In this document: positions 29,475 through 38,337 of the stretch, one piece after another
How the letters are laid out: every line of letters starts with the position of its first letter
Position numbering within the stretch: position 1 is the first letter of the stretch
Assembly (NCBI RefSeq): GCF_014041915.1
Contig: NZ_CP059472.1
Location: 1,984,001 to 2,048,000, forward strand
Direction: 5' to 3'
Length of the DNA: 64,000 nt
Origin: Marnyiella aurantia
GTDB taxonomy: Bacteria; Bacteroidota; Bacteroidia; Flavobacteriales; Weeksellaceae
Position numbers and translations under genes: made by a program
The notes under the pieces: generated by a model
Told to the model about the DNA's origin: nothing
What the model saw: the letters and a program-made list of their open reading frames with translations, nothing else
Databases searched by the model: none

Positions 29475-29482
29475 CAAAAATA
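29475..29482 (-). promoter_or_regulatory. Candidate -7 box (TATTTTTG) of the GH3 gene
   Basis: On the minus strand TATTTTTG matches TAnnTTTG 18 bases before the GH3 start. No -33 element found. Confidence 0.35.
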
Positions 29483-29563
29483 CAACAAATTGGCTAATGG
29501 CGGGACTATGAAACTAAATGGTATATGATTTGATTGTGCCATACCAACAATAAATAATTTAAA

Positions 29564-30073
29564 ATGAAAAAATATTTTTCTCTCCTTCTGATTGCGATTT
29601 TCGGTTTAGTTGTAGTAAGCTGCGACAATAGAAATGACGAGCCCGATTATGACACCTACTCTGTTACGTATGATATAAACAATGCCAATTTTGCTTATAA
29701 TGCGACTGATGGCTACTATATTTCGCGAACATTTGCAACGCCGCTTTTCAATAGCGATGTCGTTTTAGTGTATAGAAAGAGCGGCAGTACCAGCAACGGT
29801 TCGCCAGTTTGGCAGCAAATTCCACGAACGCTTTATATCAATGCCACTCAGGAACTGGACTATGATTTTGATTTTACCTCAAATGATGTAATGATATATG
29901 CCGGCGGAAATTATGATATTTCTACAACGCCCTCATACCTTAATAATCAGACCTTCAGAATTGTGCAGGTTCCTGCCAGTGCCGGTAAAAACGCAAATGT
30001 TGATTTCAGTGACTATAATTCGGTTATCAAGCATTACAATATCGACGATTCTAAAACAATTGAATTAAAATAG
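29564..30073 (+). CDS. Hypothetical lipoprotein
   Basis: A 169-residue protein with a lipoprotein signal peptide (lipobox VVSC, Cys near residue 20) followed by an acidic linker. The remainder looks beta-rich, with strands such as TYSVTYDINNANFAY and NSDVVLVYRKSG. I do not recognise a characterised family. It stands alone between divergent GH3 and downstream deoD and is followed by a terminator. Confidence 0.72.
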   Translation: MKKYFSLLLIAIFGLVVVSCDNRNDEPDYDTYSVTYDINNANFAYNATDGYYISRTFATPLFNSDVVLVYRKSGSTSNGSPVWQQIPRTLYINATQELDYDFDFTSNDVMIYAGGNYDISTTPSYLNNQTFRIVQVPASAGKNANVDFSDYNSVIKHYNIDDSKTIELK

Positions 30074-30093
30074 TAATTTCCCTAACTATTGCT

Positions 30094-30121
30094 AATCCCG
30101 TAACAGTGTTGCGGGATTTTT
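30094..30121 (+). terminator. Terminator after the lipoprotein gene
   Basis: Arms AATCCCGTAA and TTGCGGGATT (one G-T pair) enclose a 5-base loop; the right arm runs into T5. Confidence 0.85.
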
Positions 30122-30162
30122 GTTTTCATGTTCAACTGATTTCGCCTCTGTTCCAATCTTTG

Positions 30163-30170
30163 TATCTTTG
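30163..30170 (+). promoter_or_regulatory. Candidate -7 box of deoD (TATCTTTG)
   Basis: An exact TAnnTTTG match 11 bases before the deoD start, implying a very short leader. No TTG at the normal spacing. Confidence 0.35.
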
Positions 30171-30181
30171 AAAAAAAAATA

Positions 30182-30889
30182 ATGAGTGTACATATTGCAG
30201 CTGCCAAAGGGCAAATCGCAAAGACCGTATTGCAGCCGGGAGATCCGCTGAGAGCAAAATTCATTGCAGATAATTATCTGGATTCTGTAAAACTTGTAAG
30301 CCAAACCCGTAATATTTTCTATTATACAGGAACTTATAAAGGAAATGAAATTACCATTGGGGCCAGCGGTATGGGGATTCCCAGCATAGGTATTTATTCT
30401 TACGAGCTATATACCGAATACGGGGTAGATACAATCATAAGGATTGGGACCTGTGGTGCTTATTCCACGGACCTTAATCTGTTTGATGTAATCAATGTGG
30501 AAAATGCAGCGAGTGAGTCTACTTACGCTAAATACGCATGGGGAATAGAGGAAGAACTGATTCCGCACCAGGGAAATATATTTGAATCAATTAACCAAAC
30601 CGCTGCCGGACTTGGAAAGACTGTTATTGAGTCAAACATCCATACCAGTGACATTTTCTACAGGAAGGACGCAGCTGTGCCGGCGATCGCGCAAAAACAT
30701 AAATGTCTGGCTGTGGAAATGGAAGCTTTCGCCCTTTTTGCCAATGCGAAATATCTTGGGAAAAGTGCGGCGACCCTTCTTACAGTTTCAGATATCATCC
30801 CAACAAGGGAGCAAATCAGTTCCGATGAGCGTGAAAAAGCTTTAAGGGTTATGATTGAGCTGGCACTTGAATCTGCGGTAAAAGCATAA
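30182..30889 (+). CDS. deoD: Purine-nucleoside phosphorylase
   Basis: A 235-residue DeoD-type enzyme that phosphorolyses purine nucleosides to base and ribose-1-phosphate. The N-terminal LQPGDPLRAKFIADNYL, the GASGMGIPSIGIYSYEL segment, RIGTCGAY and AVEMEAFALF are diagnostic, and SDIIPTREQIS is the late catalytic Asp region. Complete. Its stop is one base from the stop of convergent ribA, leaving no room for a terminator. Confidence 0.95.
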   Translation: MSVHIAAAKGQIAKTVLQPGDPLRAKFIADNYLDSVKLVSQTRNIFYYTGTYKGNEITIGASGMGIPSIGIYSYELYTEYGVDTIIRIGTCGAYSTDLNLFDVINVENAASESTYAKYAWGIEEELIPHQGNIFESINQTAAGLGKTVIESNIHTSDIFYRKDAAVPAIAQKHKCLAVEMEAFALFANAKYLGKSAATLLTVSDIIPTREQISSDEREKALRVMIELALESAVKA

Positions 30890-30890
30890 G

Positions 30891-31493
30891 CTAAATGTCC
30901 GGTTCAAGGTCATCCAGCAAATGACCGAAGAAATCTTTTTTGGTTTTAAGATAGGAACGGCTCATGTCGTGTGCAAGAATTTGAAGTGGTATCCGGCTGT
31001 TCAGGCGGATATCACTTTCTTCTACAAAGCGTACCTTGATCGGGTTGTTAGTCAGGAGATTAATTTCTTTTACAGAAAGCAGCTTAAGAATTTCAATCGC
31101 TACCCCAAAATCGCGGTCGTCTGCCGGCAGTCCCAATTCCAGGTTAGCCTGCACTGTGTCCATGCCCTTTTCCTGCAGCGCGTATGCCTTCAGTTTATTG
31201 ATTATGCCTATATTTCTGCCTTCCTGGCGGAGATATATTATGATGCCTCCGTTAATTTGGATATACTGCATAGCGGCGTCCAGTTGCTGGCCACACTCGC
31301 ATTTTCGGGAATGAAATACTTCGCCGGTAATGCATTCTGAGTGAAAACGGACATTTACCGGTAGGGAAAAATCGGTGTTCTCGGCTATGATGGCCATATG
31401 TGGCATCCAGTCCTGATCGTTGTCGGAAAAAGCCATCATCCTGTATTGACCGTATTCGGTTGGGACATTGGCTTCTGCCTGCAATTTCAACAT
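30891..31493 (-). CDS. ribA: GTP cyclohydrolase II
   Basis: A 200-residue stand-alone GTP cyclohydrolase II, which opens GTP in the first step of riboflavin synthesis. The zinc cysteines are Cys54, Cys65 and Cys67 (HSECITGEVFHSRKCECGQQ), and YLRQEGRNIGIINKLKAY is the catalytic segment. It is not fused to a RibB domain. Last gene of the long minus-strand block, 14 bases after the lipoprotein gene. Confidence 0.95.
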   Translation of the reverse strand: MLKLQAEANVPTEYGQYRMMAFSDNDQDWMPHMAIIAENTDFSLPVNVRFHSECITGEVFHSRKCECGQQLDAAMQYIQINGGIIIYLRQEGRNIGIINKLKAYALQEKGMDTVQANLELGLPADDRDFGVAIEILKLLSVKEINLLTNNPIKVRFVEESDIRLNSRIPLQILAHDMSRSYLKTKKDFFGHLLDDLEPDI

Positions 31494-31507
31494 GTGTAAA
31501 TTATTTA

Positions 31508-31960
31508 TTAAGGCTGAAGTAATGTGGGAGTTTCCAAAATCGTAATATTGGTTTTGATTCTGGTTAGATAACGGTTCAGAACAACATCCTCATCTTTATT
31601 CAGATATTTTCTTAGGTTCTGAATTTTTCTGTAACACTTCTCGACATTCCGGTGTGCTTTTTTTTTAGCGGTCAGGTTATAGTCATCATAAGCATAAATA
31701 TATTCCTGAAGGTACGCTTTCAAAACAGATACTTCCCGGTTTACGGCATCATTTGTAAATCTGGGAAAGGTAGCAATAAGATTTGTGATTTCTGCAGCGT
31801 GAATATTCTGCTTTAGATTTGCGCCGAATCTTTCCTCAAGTGATCCGGCACTATTCCCCGAAAATGGTGAACCACTTACCGGTGAAGGCGTAAACTTATC
31901 TGTAGCGCAGGAAGATAACAGTGATATCGTAAAAAGAAGAACTATAGAAGGTTTAATCAT
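31508..31960 (-). CDS. Small hypothetical lipoprotein
   Basis: A 150-residue protein with a lipobox signal (LLSSC, Cys18). The mature part has a Ser/Gly/Pro-rich linker and then a helical, basic region (KKKAHRNVEKCYRKIQNLRKYL). No family recognised. Its ATG overlaps the last base of the DUF4254 stop (TAATG), so translation is probably coupled. Confidence 0.72.
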   Translation of the reverse strand: MIKPSIVLLFTISLLSSCATDKFTPSPVSGSPFSGNSAGSLEERFGANLKQNIHAAEITNLIATFPRFTNDAVNREVSVLKAYLQEYIYAYDDYNLTAKKKAHRNVEKCYRKIQNLRKYLNKDEDVVLNRYLTRIKTNITILETPTLLQP

Positions 31961-32568
31961 TATTTGGCCTTTTGATAAAGGACAGGGTTAAGACTTTCAT
32001 CATTATACATTTTCATCTGCTTATATGTTTTCATCTTTACCTTACCGTTCTCAATGTCCGCTAATAATTGATTTATAGACGTCATCAGGTCTGTTTTCTG
32101 CTCCAGCAGAACATCTAATTTAGTTGTACACTTTGCGCGGTGCTCCGGTGTTGCCGACTGTCGTTCAGCTTCCAGATTCATGTGGTAAATCTTAAGAGCC
32201 AAAATAGAAAGCCGATCCAGCGCCCATGCCGGTGTTTCTGTATTAATAGTAGCTTCCTTTGCAGGTACAATATCTATAAAATGATTTAAAAACCAGCTGT
32301 CCAGATATTCTACCAGGTCTGTCCGCTTCTGGTTAGATGCGTCAATTCTCCTCTTTATAAGCAACGCTTGATCCGGAGTAATGCTTTCGTCCCGGATAAT
32401 ATCTTCTAAATGCCATTGAACGGTGTCAATCCAGTTCTTTGAATACAATAGTTGTTCCAAACTTCCTGCTGGAAAAGGTTGCTTCTGTGGTTCATCTACA
32501 TGGTCCGTTAGGTGATAGTCTCCAATCGACTGATTGAAGATGTGCCACGCATTTAATGCGAAATCCAT
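31960..32568 (-). CDS. DUF4254 protein
   Basis: A 202-residue mostly helical cytoplasmic protein of the DUF4254 family (TPAWALDRLSILALKIYHM is typical). In flavobacteria this family is usually encoded close to tatA and envelope glycosylation genes, as here. No catalytic residues or specific role known. It starts 11 bases after tatA. Confidence 0.82.
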   Translation of the reverse strand: MDFALNAWHIFNQSIGDYHLTDHVDEPQKQPFPAGSLEQLLYSKNWIDTVQWHLEDIIRDESITPDQALLIKRRIDASNQKRTDLVEYLDSWFLNHFIDIVPAKEATINTETPAWALDRLSILALKIYHMNLEAERQSATPEHRAKCTTKLDVLLEQKTDLMTSINQLLADIENGKVKMKTYKQMKMYNDESLNPVLYQKAK

Positions 32569-32579
32569 AGTTGTGGTGC

Positions 32580-32771
32580 TTAAACGGTACGGTCTGTATT
32601 CTGTGTAGTTTGCTCTGTGGTAGGCTTTTTGTCATCCTCCTTCACAGCATCTTTGAATTCTTTGATTCCCGAGCCCATACCACGCATCAGTTCCGGTATT
32701 TTTTTTGCCCCGAACAACACTATAATAATCAGTGCAATGATCAATATCTCTCTAAATCCTAGTCCTCCCAT
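32580..32771 (-). CDS. tatA: Twin-arginine translocase subunit TatA
   Basis: A 63-residue TatA/E protein. One short transmembrane helix (about 7-21, REILIIALIIIVLF) is followed by the conserved FGAKKIPELMRGMGSGIKEF amphipathic helix and an acidic tail. It forms the pore of the Tat system for folded proteins. tatC is not in the window. A good promoter candidate lies just upstream, inside the end of the envC-like gene. Confidence 0.94.
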   Translation of the reverse strand: MGGLGFREILIIALIIIVLFGAKKIPELMRGMGSGIKEFKDAVKEDDKKPTTEQTTQNTDRTV

Positions 32772-32787
32772 GACATATATATTTTTG

Positions 32788-32817
32788 CAAAGTTACATTA
32801 TTTTTTAGTTTACCCAA
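32788..32817 (-). promoter_or_regulatory. Candidate tatA promoter, TTG-N19-TAACTTTG
   Basis: On the minus strand TTG (32817-32815) is followed after 19 bases by TAACTTTG (32795-32788), 16 bases before the tatA start. Both elements and spacing agree with the Bacteroidota consensus, giving tatA its own start in addition to readthrough. The TTG lies within the last codons of the upstream gene. Confidence 0.55.
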
Positions 32818-34355
32818 CCTGAGGGATCCACTGGAGTGGTGCCGTTCCAGATCTGGAAATCCAGTGTGTAGGACCCATCAAAATCCTCTGCGATCAGTCC
32901 TATAGATGTGCCGGCAGAAACCTGTTGGTTCTGGGATACAGAGACCGTGCTCAGGTTGGAATAAATGGTAAAGTAATTGCCATGTTTAACGATCACGGTT
33001 CTCGTACCATCTCCGGAAGCCATCACTTTTGATACAGTTCCCGGAAATATGGCTTTCGCTCCGGTTCCCTTTGAAACTGCGATTTTTATCCCGTTGTTTT
33101 CCTCTACGATGTTTTTGAATACAGGGTGAGGCTGTCTTCCGAAGCGGTGAGTTATCGTACCGTAAGCCGGCATGTTCATTCGCCCGCGGTTTTCGGCAAA
33201 GTTACTGGCTGCATTGGAGGATACACCGTAGTTGGTAAGTGCCTTGCTTTCGGCGGCTTTTTTCTCTACATCCGTTTTTCTGGTAAGTTCAGCCTCTGCA
33301 GCGCGTGCTGCTGCAAGCTTCTCATTGGCCTCACGGGATTTGATTGCGGCCTCGCGGGATTCTTTTTCTGCCGCTATTTTCCGGGCTTCGTCTTTGGCGC
33401 TGGCCTCTGCCTTCGCGGCTTCTTCTGTCCGTTTACGTTCGTCGGCAAGTTTTTTAGCCGCCAGATCTGCAGCTTTCTTTGCCTCTGCTTCTGCGATACG
33501 TCTTTCCTTTTCCAGTGCATCGGCTCTGGCCTTATTGTCAGCATCAATTCTGGCTCTTTCGCGTGCGGCCGCTTCTTTAGCCAGACGTATTTTTTCGGCT
33601 TCTGCTTTTTTTATTGCTTCTTCATTAGCTTTGGCAATTCTTATTTCTTCTGCAATAATTGCCCTGATTTGACCTTCCAGATTTTTACTTTGGGTTTGTT
33701 TCTGTTTAAGTTCCGCACTGAGGTTTACTTCATTTTTCTTGAAGTCCTGAACAAGCTTCTCTTTCTGCTGCTTTTCCGCAGAGATAGTTATAATCTCTTT
33801 TTTTTGATTGGAAAGAAGAATTTCTTTCTGCTTTGCCGATTTGGCTTTTTCGGTAATAGTGCGTTCCAAATCTTTTGATGCTTTAGCAATTTTGGCTGCC
33901 TGCTTATCCTGGTAATCCGAGTAGAAACGAAGATACTGCACCCTGCGGATAGCCTCACCCAAATTCTTTGATGAAAGTATGAAGGTCACCTTATTTTTAA
34001 GATCCCTGTTTTTATAGGCGTTAACCAGTACATTGGCGTAGTTGCGGCGCAGAACTGCCAGTTCACGGTTTTGACGGTTAATTTCCAGTTGACGCAAGTA
34101 GATGTCGTCCTCAATGAAACGTTTTTCCTTCTGTGTATTTTGAAATACCTTCTCCCTGAGTTCTATTTTTTTATTCACTCCTTCCAGATAGGCAAGGGAT
34201 AACTTAGACTCATTTCGGCTTTTTGCAAGCTGAGTATTGATTTGGGCAATCTGTTTTTTTAATTCAGCATTTTGCTTCTGAAGCTGTTCCTTATTTTGGC
34301 CAAATGACAGTGCAAAAAGAAGAATTGCGGTAAAAAAACTGATTTTCTTTATCAT
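32805..34355 (-). CDS. EnvC-like murein hydrolase activator with degenerate LytM domain
   Basis: A 516-residue exported protein: signal peptide (to about 19), a long coiled coil (20-250), a second Ala/Lys/Glu-rich helix (about 250-370), and a C-terminal LytM/M23 domain (about 395-516). The zinc residues of active LytM enzymes are changed: the HxGIDI-type position reads NNGIKI and the HxH-type end reads YSNLS in place of YAHLS. This is as in EnvC, which activates amidases and does not cut peptidoglycan itself. A role in daughter-cell separation is inferred. Start overlaps the DUF4292 stop by 4 bases. Confidence 0.9.
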   Translation of the reverse strand: MIKKISFFTAILLFALSFGQNKEQLQKQNAELKKQIAQINTQLAKSRNESKLSLAYLEGVNKKIELREKVFQNTQKEKRFIEDDIYLRQLEINRQNRELAVLRRNYANVLVNAYKNRDLKNKVTFILSSKNLGEAIRRVQYLRFYSDYQDKQAAKIAKASKDLERTITEKAKSAKQKEILLSNQKKEIITISAEKQQKEKLVQDFKKNEVNLSAELKQKQTQSKNLEGQIRAIIAEEIRIAKANEEAIKKAEAEKIRLAKEAAARERARIDADNKARADALEKERRIAEAEAKKAADLAAKKLADERKRTEEAAKAEASAKDEARKIAAEKESREAAIKSREANEKLAAARAAEAELTRKTDVEKKAAESKALTNYGVSSNAASNFAENRGRMNMPAYGTITHRFGRQPHPVFKNIVEENNGIKIAVSKGTGAKAIFPGTVSKVMASGDGTRTVIVKHGNYFTIYSNLSTVSVSQNQQVSAGTSIGLIAEDFDGSYTLDFQIWNGTTPVDPSGWVN

Positions 34356-35188
34356 TTAATTTCGATTTTGGTATAGGTTCCGGGAACGGAAAACGGAGTT
34401 TGCATTTTACTATCGTCAAATTTCGTGTTTTCAAGCAATATCTGACCTTCTTTAGAACCTTTTATAAGTATTTTAACGTTTTTTGGCAGTCTGAAATCTT
34501 TATAAGAGAGCCAGTCGCTATAGCTTACCTGAAGTTCGTCTGAATTGTTTACATCCTTCAGATAAACATTCATCAAATCGTAATTCTGTGCGTACTGAAG
34601 CTCAATTTTGTATTCGCTGGTTTTACCATCCTCAGCCTCAATGACTTGGTTTACCGTAGATGCCATTTTAAAACCCTGCGCATTCTTGGAGAGTCTGAAT
34701 TCGCGGTCGTTGATCTTCACAAAGGTGCGTCCAAGCAAAAGCCGCTGTAAAGAATTGTAATTGATGAAATTAGTGTTCAGTAAACCGTTAAGGTAGTCGA
34801 AATCAGAATCGATAAATGTTTTATCGGTTTTATTGTAGGCTTTGATGCCTTCCGGAGTCGCGACGCCGCGGGCCATACTTATAAAGAATGCGGATAAGTT
34901 CATCCATACCTTTTTATTATTTTCAATATAGATGGTAGCATCCAGAGTTGGCAGGTAGCTGGACTGCGTTTCCACATTTACCTTAGTGCTGATTTTGAGC
35001 TGATCAAATTTTGGCGGAACCAGAACTTTCTGAAAGAATTTGACATCAGCATCGATGCTTTTATTAACGTCAACAGGTTTTTTGGTTATTGCTGTACTGT
35101 CGGATCCTGATGTGTCGTCAATTGCTTTTCTGGCTTTACAGGAAAAAAGCACGATTCCGGTAACTACAAGAAGAAGAAATCTCTTCAT
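34352..35188 (-). CDS. DUF4292 lipoprotein
   Basis: I start this at Met8 of the longest frame (MKRFLLLVVTGIVLFSC), which gives a clean lipoprotein signal with Cys17 and 278 residues. DUF4292 proteins are periplasmic and resemble LolA/LolB-type half-barrels, so lipoprotein or lipid handling is a reasonable guess, not proof. Its stop overlaps the envC-like start by 4 bases (ATGA). A very strong inverted repeat lies 45 bases upstream of this start. Confidence 0.83.
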   Translation of the reverse strand: MKRFLLLVVTGIVLFSCKARKAIDDTSGSDSTAITKKPVDVNKSIDADVKFFQKVLVPPKFDQLKISTKVNVETQSSYLPTLDATIYIENNKKVWMNLSAFFISMARGVATPEGIKAYNKTDKTFIDSDFDYLNGLLNTNFINYNSLQRLLLGRTFVKINDREFRLSKNAQGFKMASTVNQVIEAEDGKTSEYKIELQYAQNYDLMNVYLKDVNNSDELQVSYSDWLSYKDFRLPKNVKILIKGSKEGQILLENTKFDDSKMQTPFSVPGTYTKIEIK

Positions 35189-35232
35189 AATTGAAAAATT
35201 AAGTGGCATAGCGTGAATAAGTTACAATATTA

Positions 35233-35269
35233 ACGCCAAACCACACAAAATATTTGTGTGGTTTGGCGT
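35233..35269. repeat. Perfect 17-bp inverted repeat with 3-base loop
   Basis: ACGCCAAACCACACAAA (35233-35249) and its exact reverse complement (35253-35269) flank the 3-base loop ATA. There is no T-run after it on either strand, which argues against a simple intrinsic terminator. It lies between the nucleotidyltransferase gene and the DUF4292 gene in the middle of a minus-strand gene block. Confidence 0.85.
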
Positions 35270-35289
35270 AGTATATTGCTGATGTTTTA

Positions 35290-36309
35290 TCAGTCCTTGG
35301 AAAGGAAATCCAGGACCGAGAAATCGCCTAACGAGATTTCACGTGATACCCCGTGATACTCTGCTGAATTGCCGATCATTGAATTACTAAGGTTACCGTG
35401 ATTTATTATCGTATTTTCCTGTATAAGGGAGTTGTCAATATTGGAATTAACAATTTTGGTATTATTGCCAATACTCACATTAGGGCCAATCTTTGAATTG
35501 GCAATAGTTACATTCTCACCAATGAAACATGGCTGGATGATAAGGCTGGTCTCTATTTTTGCTGATTGTGGATAGATCTTAAACTCCTCCTGTTCGTAGT
35601 TCAGGATCTTGCCGTTAGTTTCTACAGTAGCATTTTTGTTTCCGCAGTCCATCCAGTCGTCCACTTTACCCAGAGAGAACTTTGCGCCTTTCTGTCTCAG
35701 GTTTTCCAGTGCTGTTGTAAGTTGATATTCACCACCCTGCATAATATCATTGGACATGATATAGTTTATTTCGTCCATCAGCTTCTCGGCAGATTTGAAA
35801 TAATAAATGCCGATTATGGCAAGATCGGAGACGAACTCTTTAGGTTTTTCCACAAAGTCAGTGATGTATCCCTGATCATCAAGTTTTACCACACCAAAAG
35901 CGGATGGATCTTCAACGCTCTTCACCCAGATCACGCCATCGGAATTTTTGTCCAGGTTAAAATCTGCACGGAAAAGTGTATCTGCAAATGCCACCACAAC
36001 GTCGCCCTGCATGGATGCCTCAGCACATTTAATGGCATGGGCGGTTCCTAAGGGCTGGTCCTGCGTATATATACTTCCTTTTGCACCAAGCTTCTCCGCA
36101 ATCTTTAGAAGTGAAGCTTCTACTGCAGGTCCAAAATCTCCTATAATGAAGGCAATCTCATCAATCTCTTCACCGGCAACTTTGGCAATATCTTCTACGA
36201 GACGCTGCACGATTGGTTTTCCCCCAATTGGAATTAAAGGTTTCGGTACTGTAAGTGTGTGAGGTCTTAATCGGGAACCCCGGCCCGCCATTGGAACGAT
36301 TATTTTCAT
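35290..36309 (-). CDS. Sugar-phosphate nucleotidyltransferase with left-handed beta-helix tail
   Basis: A 339-residue NTP transferase. The N-terminal signature IIVPMAGRGSRLRPHT with downstream PKPLIPIGGKPI binds the nucleotide; the C-terminal ~90 residues contain hexapeptide-repeat strands (GENVTIANSKIGPNVSIG). Members activate glucose-1-phosphate, mannose-1-phosphate or similar sugars; the sugar here is not determinable. Next to a flippase and envelope genes, so surface glycan synthesis is likely. Confidence 0.88.
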   Translation of the reverse strand: MKIIVPMAGRGSRLRPHTLTVPKPLIPIGGKPIVQRLVEDIAKVAGEEIDEIAFIIGDFGPAVEASLLKIAEKLGAKGSIYTQDQPLGTAHAIKCAEASMQGDVVVAFADTLFRADFNLDKNSDGVIWVKSVEDPSAFGVVKLDDQGYITDFVEKPKEFVSDLAIIGIYYFKSAEKLMDEINYIMSNDIMQGGEYQLTTALENLRQKGAKFSLGKVDDWMDCGNKNATVETNGKILNYEQEEFKIYPQSAKIETSLIIQPCFIGENVTIANSKIGPNVSIGNNTKIVNSNIDNSLIQENTIINHGNLSNSMIGNSAEYHGVSREISLGDFSVLDFLSKD

Positions 36310-36361
36310 GTTTGTTATTAGTTTTTTATCATCATTTAAGGCGAAATCGCTCTTATGTTTT

Positions 36362-36796
36362 TTATTTCACTGATGTGCTTCCAAAGCCTCCGTTCCCGCG
36401 CTCGGTGTCGGCAAGCTCATTAACCTCTTCCCATTCGGCACATTCATGTTTTGCAATAACCATCTGTGCAATACGGTCACCACGTTCAATTGTAAATTCA
36501 CGGTCAGACAAATTTACTAAAATTACACCTATCTCCCCCCTGTAATCTGCATCTATGGTTCCGGGAGTGTTAAGTACTGTAATTCCGTTTTTAATTGCAA
36601 GGCCGCTCCGCGGACGGATCTGAGCCTCATAGCCCTGCGGCAATTCTATGAAAAGTCCGGTAGGAACGAGTTTTCTTTCCAGGGATTTAAATGTCACAGA
36701 TTCGGGAATATCAGCATATATATCCATTCCGGCGGCACACGGTGTCTGATATTTTGGAAGCTCCAGGCCTGATTTGTTAATGACTTTTATCTTCAT
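36362..36796 (-). CDS. dut: dUTP diphosphatase
   Basis: A 144-residue trimeric dUTPase that hydrolyses dUTP to dUMP. All five motifs are seen: [21 protein letters not shown], the Tyr/Asp-containing [23 protein letters not shown] and the C-terminal P-loop-like RGNGGFGST. Starts one base after the flippase stop, so coexpressed with it. Confidence 0.96.
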   Translation of the reverse strand: MKIKVINKSGLELPKYQTPCAAGMDIYADIPESVTFKSLERKLVPTGLFIELPQGYEAQIRPRSGLAIKNGITVLNTPGTIDADYRGEIGVILVNLSDREFTIERGDRIAQMVIAKHECAEWEEVNELADTERGNGGFGSTSVK

Positions 36797-36797
36797 T

Positions 36798-38216
36798 CTA
36801 TTTACGTTTCAATTTTAAAATAAACTCTTTGTTTTGATACAGCACGATTCCTGTAAACAGGACGAATATAAGGTTCCCGATCCAGAAGTCAGCATTGAAA
36901 ACCCAATAGGAAACAAAGCTGAAAAGAGTCACCATCACAAGGTAGCCCGTGATTTTGCCTGTCCTGTAAGGAATCGGATAATATTTCTGTCCTAAATAAT
37001 AGGAAAGTACCATCATCACAAAATACGCGCCCAATGTAGTCCACGCAGAAACCATAAAGCCAAACGATTTCAAAAGAAGGAAATTGAAAAGAATGGTAAC
37101 AGCTGCACCCGCCCAGGAAATTGCGGTACCAACTTTCGTGCGGTCTGTAACCTTATACCATGTGGACAGGTTGTAATAGATACCGAAGAACAGATTGGCG
37201 ATTATAATGATGGGAACAATGTCAATGGCTGTCCAGTAGGAACTGTTCGGAATCAGAATAGTTTTCAGCCAGGAAATATTGGCAATGATTCCCATGGCAA
37301 CCACCGAAGCAAAGACAGTAAAATACTCAGTTACCTTCGCGTAGGTGATCTTTGCATTCTCATTTTGCATCTGCTTGAAGAAGAACGGTTCTATTCCCAT
37401 CCGGTAAGCAGTTACAAAAAGCGTCATTATAACAGCCAGTTTATAGCATCCACCATAGGCACCGGCATCACCTTCGTCTATCAGGAAGAACTGCATTACC
37501 TTGTCAAAATTCTCGTTCACCATAAAGGCAAATCCTGCCAGCATGATGGGCCATGAGTATTTTATCATCCGAAGAAAAAGCTCCTTTACAAATTCGAAAC
37601 GCACTTTCAGCATCACGGGCAGAAGCAACAGGCAACCGACAAGGCTTCCTATAACATTGCTGTAAAACGGATAGGAAACTTTTTCTTTCAGACCAAAACT
37701 GCGCGATAACTCAGATGGGATATACAGGAAAAGTGCAATAACAGCCACCGTTTGTATTAAAGACTGCACTACACGAACAAGTGAGTATTTAACAGGCTTG
37801 TTGTGATATCGGAGCCAGGCGAAAGGTATCACACAGAGCGTATCGAAGAAGGCAATCCATGCGAACCACCGTATGTATTCAGGATTTTTCGCAAAGCCCA
37901 GACCATTGGCAATAGGCTGACTGAACAGCAGACAACAAGTGAGGAAAAGTGTAGAGGTTCCTGCAAGAAACCAGAAAGATGTATTGAAAGTCTTGTTTTT
38001 ATTCTCGGCTTCCGACGAGAATCTGAAAAAAGCGGTTTCAAATCCAAAGGTAAGCACGATGTTCACAAAAGAAATCATCGCGTAAAGACTTGTGAACTGC
38101 GCAAATTCATCCTTATCTATAAGGGCGATGTAAAGCGGATTTAATGCAAAAATGATGACACGGGGCAAAATAGCCCCAATACCGTAAATGATAGTTTCGC
38201 CAAGCAGTTTCTTCAA
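36798..38216 (-). CDS. Polysaccharide flippase (Wzx/MATE-like)
   Basis: A 472-residue integral membrane protein with about 12-14 transmembrane helices, of the oligosaccharide flippase type common at this position in flavobacteria. Predicted to move lipid-linked oligosaccharides across the inner membrane. No soluble domain. First gene of a minus-strand series running to ribA. A -7-like box TACATTTG lies 17 bases upstream. Confidence 0.87.
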   Translation of the reverse strand: MKKLLGETIIYGIGAILPRVIIFALNPLYIALIDKDEFAQFTSLYAMISFVNIVLTFGFETAFFRFSSEAENKNKTFNTSFWFLAGTSTLFLTCCLLFSQPIANGLGFAKNPEYIRWFAWIAFFDTLCVIPFAWLRYHNKPVKYSLVRVVQSLIQTVAVIALFLYIPSELSRSFGLKEKVSYPFYSNVIGSLVGCLLLLPVMLKVRFEFVKELFLRMIKYSWPIMLAGFAFMVNENFDKVMQFFLIDEGDAGAYGGCYKLAVIMTLFVTAYRMGIEPFFFKQMQNENAKITYAKVTEYFTVFASVVAMGIIANISWLKTILIPNSSYWTAIDIVPIIIIANLFFGIYYNLSTWYKVTDRTKVGTAISWAGAAVTILFNFLLLKSFGFMVSAWTTLGAYFVMMVLSYYLGQKYYPIPYRTGKITGYLVMVTLFSFVSYWVFNADFWIGNLIFVLFTGIVLYQNKEFILKLKRK

Positions 38217-38232
38217 GAATTATTATTTTATG

Positions 38233-38240
38233 CAAATGTA
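38233..38240 (-). promoter_or_regulatory. Candidate -7 box (TACATTTG) of the flippase-dut block
   Basis: On the minus strand TACATTTG matches TAnnTTTG, 16 bases before the flippase start. No TTG at the preferred distance. Confidence 0.4.
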
Positions 38241-38337
38241 AATAAATAGTTTACAGTTCATAGATTCCGCAGGCAAATGACCACTCAGGTTGTATTAAAA
38301 AGCTAATTTTACAATTCAAATAAATTCAACTGAAAGC

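Noticed and set aside
33126-33878. 250-codon plus-strand open frame rich in Phe and Cys
   Set aside because: Antisense to the Ala/Lys/Glu-rich coiled coil of the EnvC-like gene, which explains the composition.
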